Positions 32,101-36,622 of a DNA stretch of 36,622 nucleotides are shown here, in pieces. The position numbers were made by a program, and so were the translations under genes. Below the pieces are notes generated by a model that was not told the origin of the DNA, searched no databases, and worked only from the letters and a program-made list of their open reading frames with translations. Numbering within the stretch: position 1 is the first letter of the stretch; every line of letters begins with the position of its first letter. The DNA comes from Elysia marginata (taxonomy: Eukaryota; Mollusca; Gastropoda; Plakobranchidae): positions 139,562 through 176,183 of the forward strand of contig BMAT01006895.1 of assembly GCA_019649035.1 (NCBI GenBank), read 5' to 3'.

Positions 32101-34998
32101 TATTCCGCGTGATCTCTCAAGAAACCGGACACGGACATTATTTGTTCACACGCCTATCCGGCAATTTGCGACTAATTAGAGCATATCACCAAAACGTATA
32201 ATATAGCGTGACGAGCAAACTACAGCATTTAGATGTTGCGCAAAATCTACATTTCAAAGGAACAAATATGGGAATCAGATAGCAGAAACGTTTTTTACAA
32301 TGCAGACGCACTGTTGCCATCTACCTAAATTATTCTCCAAACTAAACAATAACCACACTTATTTGTAAACACGACTTCTAAAGGAAAAAAAAATATTGTT
32401 TAACGAAGAGATTTTGAGTCTTGAATTCTCATAAACTGGCCAGTCCAGTCAACAGTGCTCAGGCAGCCACAGCTCTCACGGTTGCAAATGTAGTTGCAAC
32501 GCATCCAAAACAACTAGACCATCCCTCAAACAGAGAACACGCGCCAGGCTATAATCGACTAGCTTCATCGAAACAGACAACGCCGCGTTTAACTAAGTCC
32601 TGATAATGGAAACACTGACTACAGGGTGGTCGATAAAGAGTATTGTGAAGAAGCACTAGGACCTACCCCATTTCTAGCCATCTTCGCAGAGAGACAAGTC
32701 AGTTCCACGCGTGTCGCCGAGCGCTGTGGCACCTGCGAGGTTTTGTCCTCTAGTAGATAAGTCTCCGTCAGTCTCAGGGTCCGACTGGCTCACTTTCCTT
32801 TCGGTACAGACCGACGACACTCAGATACTGACCCGAGCAACTGAGTTAAGAGAATATTATGGTAAAGCGAGTCGAGGCTACAAAAAGGAATATTGAGTGG
32901 AAACCTGGCATCACTTAGACACGACAGGCTCACGATCGATACTGAGTAAGTGCGCTCTTGTGGCAAGGAAATCAATTTTCCGGCTTGAGCGCGATGAGAT
33001 AAATGGGGAATTAAATGCTCTATAGATTAAAAAATATGCTTGTCGTGATTTTCATAGTCAATTAATTTAAGTGCCATTTCATTTAACTTATTTTGAAAAA
33101 AAAATCAACAACGAGCCGATCACATCCTTGTACTTAACTTCCAAAATTACATGTATGTTATAAAGATGTTTAAGAGCGAAGTTGTTACTTCCTCCAATAT
33201 ATAAAAAAATATTAAACTCAGTGACAAATCAACATGAGACAAAAAATTCAACTAGGAGATAAAATTGAGATAAAAAGCGCTGTAAGCCCTGGCAATCATA
33301 GAATAGGAAACTTCTCTAATGAGTACTGTACATTATTCTTTAGCACAGTCACGCACAAGATTGTGAAACTTGTCTTTTTATTTTTACAATTCAGACAAAA
33401 ATAGACCGATTGAAGCAAGACGTGTTAGTAAAAATTTCCAGCACCGTCTGGTGTTTAAGAATCGAATAAACCCACGCGACACGACTAACCACGCGCAGGT
33501 CTTTATATAGGGTCACATGTTTGCGCCTGCTATTAAATGCCTAAGGCAGCTTTTCAAGGACTGGGTAACTATGTAGAATCAGGCAGGTTACTAGGAAATA
33601 ATGAGTATTTTGACTACGCGGGAGACCCAAGTAGGAAGCATCTGACTGGTGTACACAATGGAAATCATGTTGCTGAGCTTTTCTTCAAACACAAAGCGCC
33701 AACTGCACAGCTATTTGAGTACAAATGAAGGAAAAACAGGGAAAGAAAAGAATCCCCAAAAAAGAATAAATATTAAAGAATAACTACTATCAATGCAAGA
33801 AACCCCCTTTACAGCCAAAACATTCAGCGAAGAGAACTGTGTTCCAATTTTGTATGTGATGGGATGTGCGGTGGATACTGTGCTGACCCGTGTATTACAA
33901 TGTAGCCTGAAAAGCAAGGAGGCAAGGATTAAAAAAAGGGTGTCTTGCTTTCTTCAGAAAATGTGTGGAGGGGCATGATTTCGATTATGACAAATGAGTG
34001 ATAGACTGAAAAACAAAGATCATTTTGAATTATTGTAGCGGTGGTTGAACATGTGCAATGTTTTTTGTGTTAACATTTATGCACAGGCCTATAGGTAGAG
34101 AAGTTCGGCAATGCACAAATCATGTTGAACGGAAGTGGACAATACGGTCTCATAAGAATCTAGAGCGCCTTATTAGGTCGGGACAGCTAGCTTAGAAGCA
34201 AAGTGCACAATAATTGCCTCAACATTGTGGCGATAATCGCTACGATTCCCATAGACATTATTACCGTGGGTGGACACGATAAAAAGATGGAAACAGAACT
34301 CGGTGCAGAATCGCTTGCATATAACGTTAGGAAGACAAGGACATTTTATGTGATTTGATTTGCGACTATAATACAAAAGTTTTCTAGGGTGACACAAGTC
34401 TTGTCACAGAACTTTCCTAAAGCCAGGAGACTTCTGTTGTCTTCGATCATGTTAAATTAAGCACAGTCACATTCGAAAAAGAATGTGCACAGGCCGTTGC
34501 TGAAATTATTGTATGTTATGTCAAAAGATTTACTCTCTAGAAGGCACAAAAAAGAGGTATTAAAGCATCACCTGTAAGCCCTGCTTCTTTTCGACCAGTG
34601 GACAGTCAAGCTGTAAGAATGAAACGTAGCTGTAGATATCAATGTATAAATAATATGTTAGAAGCGGTACAGTTTCTGTTATGTGTTTAATTGAGGAGGG
34701 GAAGGCCAAATGTGAACATAACATCACAACCATCCTGTGGCTCTTTTGTAAGCGAGATAAAAATTTCCACGGGACGAGAGTTGTTTATCTGCTGTGATAT
34801 GAGTGCTTCTAGTTGTATCTTATAACTCAAGTTCGGCTTTGGTTTTTTTTCTTTTTGCTCACGGTGTTTCTCTTGCAGGCAGAGTAAGTGAGATACATTC
34901 TCGTTATTTTTCTTGGTACTTGATCGAATGACGTTAATTTAGATCCTTGATCTAATGGCGTTAACTTAAGACTCAAACAGGCGAATGCAGAATTAAGC
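32101..34998. other. Upstream flank of the acylated-protein gene
   Basis: No supported exon. It probably contains the minus-strand gene's 5' UTR and promoter just above 32100, but no TATA box or initiator could be assigned. Several 60-codon frames (for example 33537-33728 plus) have no recognisable motif. Confidence 0.4.
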
Positions 34999-35199
34999 GG
35001 TGTCTAAAAATAATCTTTGCCACAATAATGGTTTTAAATTAAAACCACTTCGTTCACAACACCGTATGTTATTGATTGTTGAAAATGCTCCTATTTCATT
35101 TCATTTCCGCTTCAATGAAGCCTTTAACTATGACTTGGGTTTTGAAGCAGTTATAAAGTCTTGACTCTTAAAAGCAATGAAGTTTTATGTCAACTTGCT
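34999..35199. repeat. Dispersed 200-bp repeat, copy 2
   Basis: Direct-orientation partner of 29725-29920, about 5.3 kb away. It carries several point differences and a short insertion (ttttaaattaaaa near 35032-35044). Confidence 0.85.
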
Positions 35200-36222
35200 A
35201 AAATCAAATTGCACGGAGAGAGAAAATATAATAACAACCAATTCTTCCTTAAAACAATCTAAAGTACTATGGTATCCGAGGAATGTGCGGTGAGTCGAAA
35301 GCAACAAGGTTCTTTTTACACAGATAATAACATTGGAAATTGATCGGCCTATACTGTGCCAACGTTTACCATTGCTGTGGAAAGGTCACGAGTTTCCACA
35401 ATTTATTATGTCATAGCTTATGTAAAAAAAAATAACATTCGATAGAGTAATTATGTAAAATTTGGTTTAACTTTGGAGTACTCGGCTGTTTCATAGTAGG
35501 GGCCTATGTGGCCACCAAATCCAGCAATTAATTTTATTTTGAAAAAAGCCACTACTAGTCATCAAAACACACATAATGCAGGTTCTATAAATTTGCGTTT
35601 GCTCATAAATGAAATTTCACACCATAAAACCCTTGCTTAAACGGAAACCAAAAATTACATTCGGGAGGTATCCTTTTGTGTGTCACGTGTCATGTATAGA
35701 CATGACTTTTGACGTTAAAAGTCAATCCAAACAGCCCCCCCCCCCTCCCCCAAACACACACACACCTCTCCGCACAAGCTTTCTTGGCACATGGGAAAAA
35801 GCACTGGTACAATTCTCACGAAAGGATTGAGAAGATCTATAAAATAGTTTTAAATTATACTTAGTCCTTATTAATGAGACAGTGTCAGCTAACAATGACC
35901 AAAACGAGTTCCACCCGAGGTCTTCTTATGCGAGCGCATATCATGTAATACTTCAGTATTAATTTGTTACTTGAAAATCTAAGCAAATGCAGGCCGGAGA
36001 CATCGCTGATGGGACAGTAATACTAATAGGCGGTGAATGTCTTTGGAGTTTCGAGGTTTGATGAAAAAGAAAAAAAAAACAACTCAATTCGATAAAAAGG
36101 TCGGGAGTCATTTGTTACATACTTGCCTTTGATTAATAAAAGAAACTGAGGCGAGGAGACGTGCTCAAACGACCCTTCAAAATACATTCCAAGATATAAA
36201 GATAATAAACAGGCAGACTAAA
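35200..36222. other. Non-coding right flank
   Basis: Nothing coding recognised. A C-run followed by CA repeats lies at about 35735-35765, like those near 19731 and 20855. Confidence 0.4.
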
Positions 36223-36285
36223 AGAAGATAGATAGGTAAACAGACATACAGACAGATGGACAGGTAAATAGACAGCGAGAGAAAA
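36223..36285. repeat. Degenerate GATA/GACA tetranucleotide repeat
   Basis: Interspersed gata, gaca and ggta units, for example agatagataggtaaacagac. Imperfect but clearly of low complexity. Confidence 0.6.
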
Positions 36286-36567
36286 AGATTTCAATAAATG
36301 CTCAGCAAACTCCGGAGAAAAAAATCAATTGAATGAAACAGTAGCAATATGCAATGAAGATAATCATACTCACTGAAGGGCACGAGTGATATTACAAGCC
36401 TAGGCAAGCAGGACAGAGAAGTAGAGACTGCAGTGCGAACAGGTGGGCGAGAAATGAATATTAAATACCAGCCAACCTTAGCTTTATACTTCAGGACAAT
36501 AGTAGTTCGGGAGATGGGGAGAGTGGGACCAAGAGGAAGGACAATCAGCGAGTACAAAAGGGACGTG

Positions 36568-36622
36568 CGGGAGAGAACGAGAGAAAAAAACAGAGAGCGA
36601 GAGAAAGAGAGAGAGAGAGAGA
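36568..36622. repeat. GA-rich microsatellite at window end
   Basis: Interrupted GA units become pure (GA)n up to the last base. It probably continues beyond the window. Confidence 0.8.

Noticed and set aside
1-36622. CRISPR array, prokaryotic operon or phage content
   Set aside because: No spaced direct-repeat array and no bacterial-type gene packing; intron-containing genes, LINE and SINE show a eukaryotic nuclear genome.

Overview
This is a window of animal nuclear genome. It has AT-rich intergenic DNA, spliced genes with GT-AG introns, long 3' UTRs, a tRNA-derived SINE, a decayed LINE, a TTAA-flanked piggyBac-type element and many microsatellites. The peroxiredoxin sequence and the repeat classes fit a marine invertebrate. 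I lean to an echinoderm or another invertebrate deuterostome, but this is inference; no marker fixes the species. One run of 80 Ns (16548-16627) is an assembly gap.

Layout. Bases 36-1141 are a non-autonomous piggyBac-like element inside the last intron of a plus-strand gene. Its terminal coding exon (1424-1635) resembles the C-terminus of ZYG11/ZER1 armadillo proteins, and a 3.4 kb 3' UTR follows to about 5060. A minus-strand transcript of uncertain identity ends tail-to-tail against it at about 5075; its candidate last exon starts at 6014. A LINE reverse-transcriptase relic on the minus strand covers 8918-10790. An 89-nt pre-miRNA-like hairpin lies at 12471-12559, and a SINE with a perfect 13-bp target-site duplication at 12952-13224.

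The best-supported gene is a complete typical 2-Cys peroxiredoxin (PRDX1/2 type) on the minus strand. Five coding exons between 19616 and 14984 join exactly to 199 residues, with peroxidatic C52 and resolving C173. Two candidate 5' leader donors lie near 21.4-21.5 kb.

Upstream of it, on the same strand, is a second and apparently undescribed gene. A 206-codon exon (32067-31450) encodes an N-terminus with a myristoylation/palmitoylation signature (MGSSCS), followed by a long disordered acidic region. A phase-compatible 12-residue microexon (23963-23928) carries a PP1-docking/PKA-like RRVSF motif. A phase-compatible last exon (22610-22350) supplies the C-terminus. Just downstream of the microexon is a possible alternative first exon, which also begins with a lipidation-type start (MGIPCS) and splices in the same phase. 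This gene model is the most interesting candidate in the window.

The long first intron of that gene (23964-31449) and the right flank (32100-36622) hold triplet and dinucleotide repeats, a pair of adjacent hAT-like MITEs and a dispersed pair of 200-bp repeats of unknown family. No rRNA, true tRNA gene or CRISPR array is visible.
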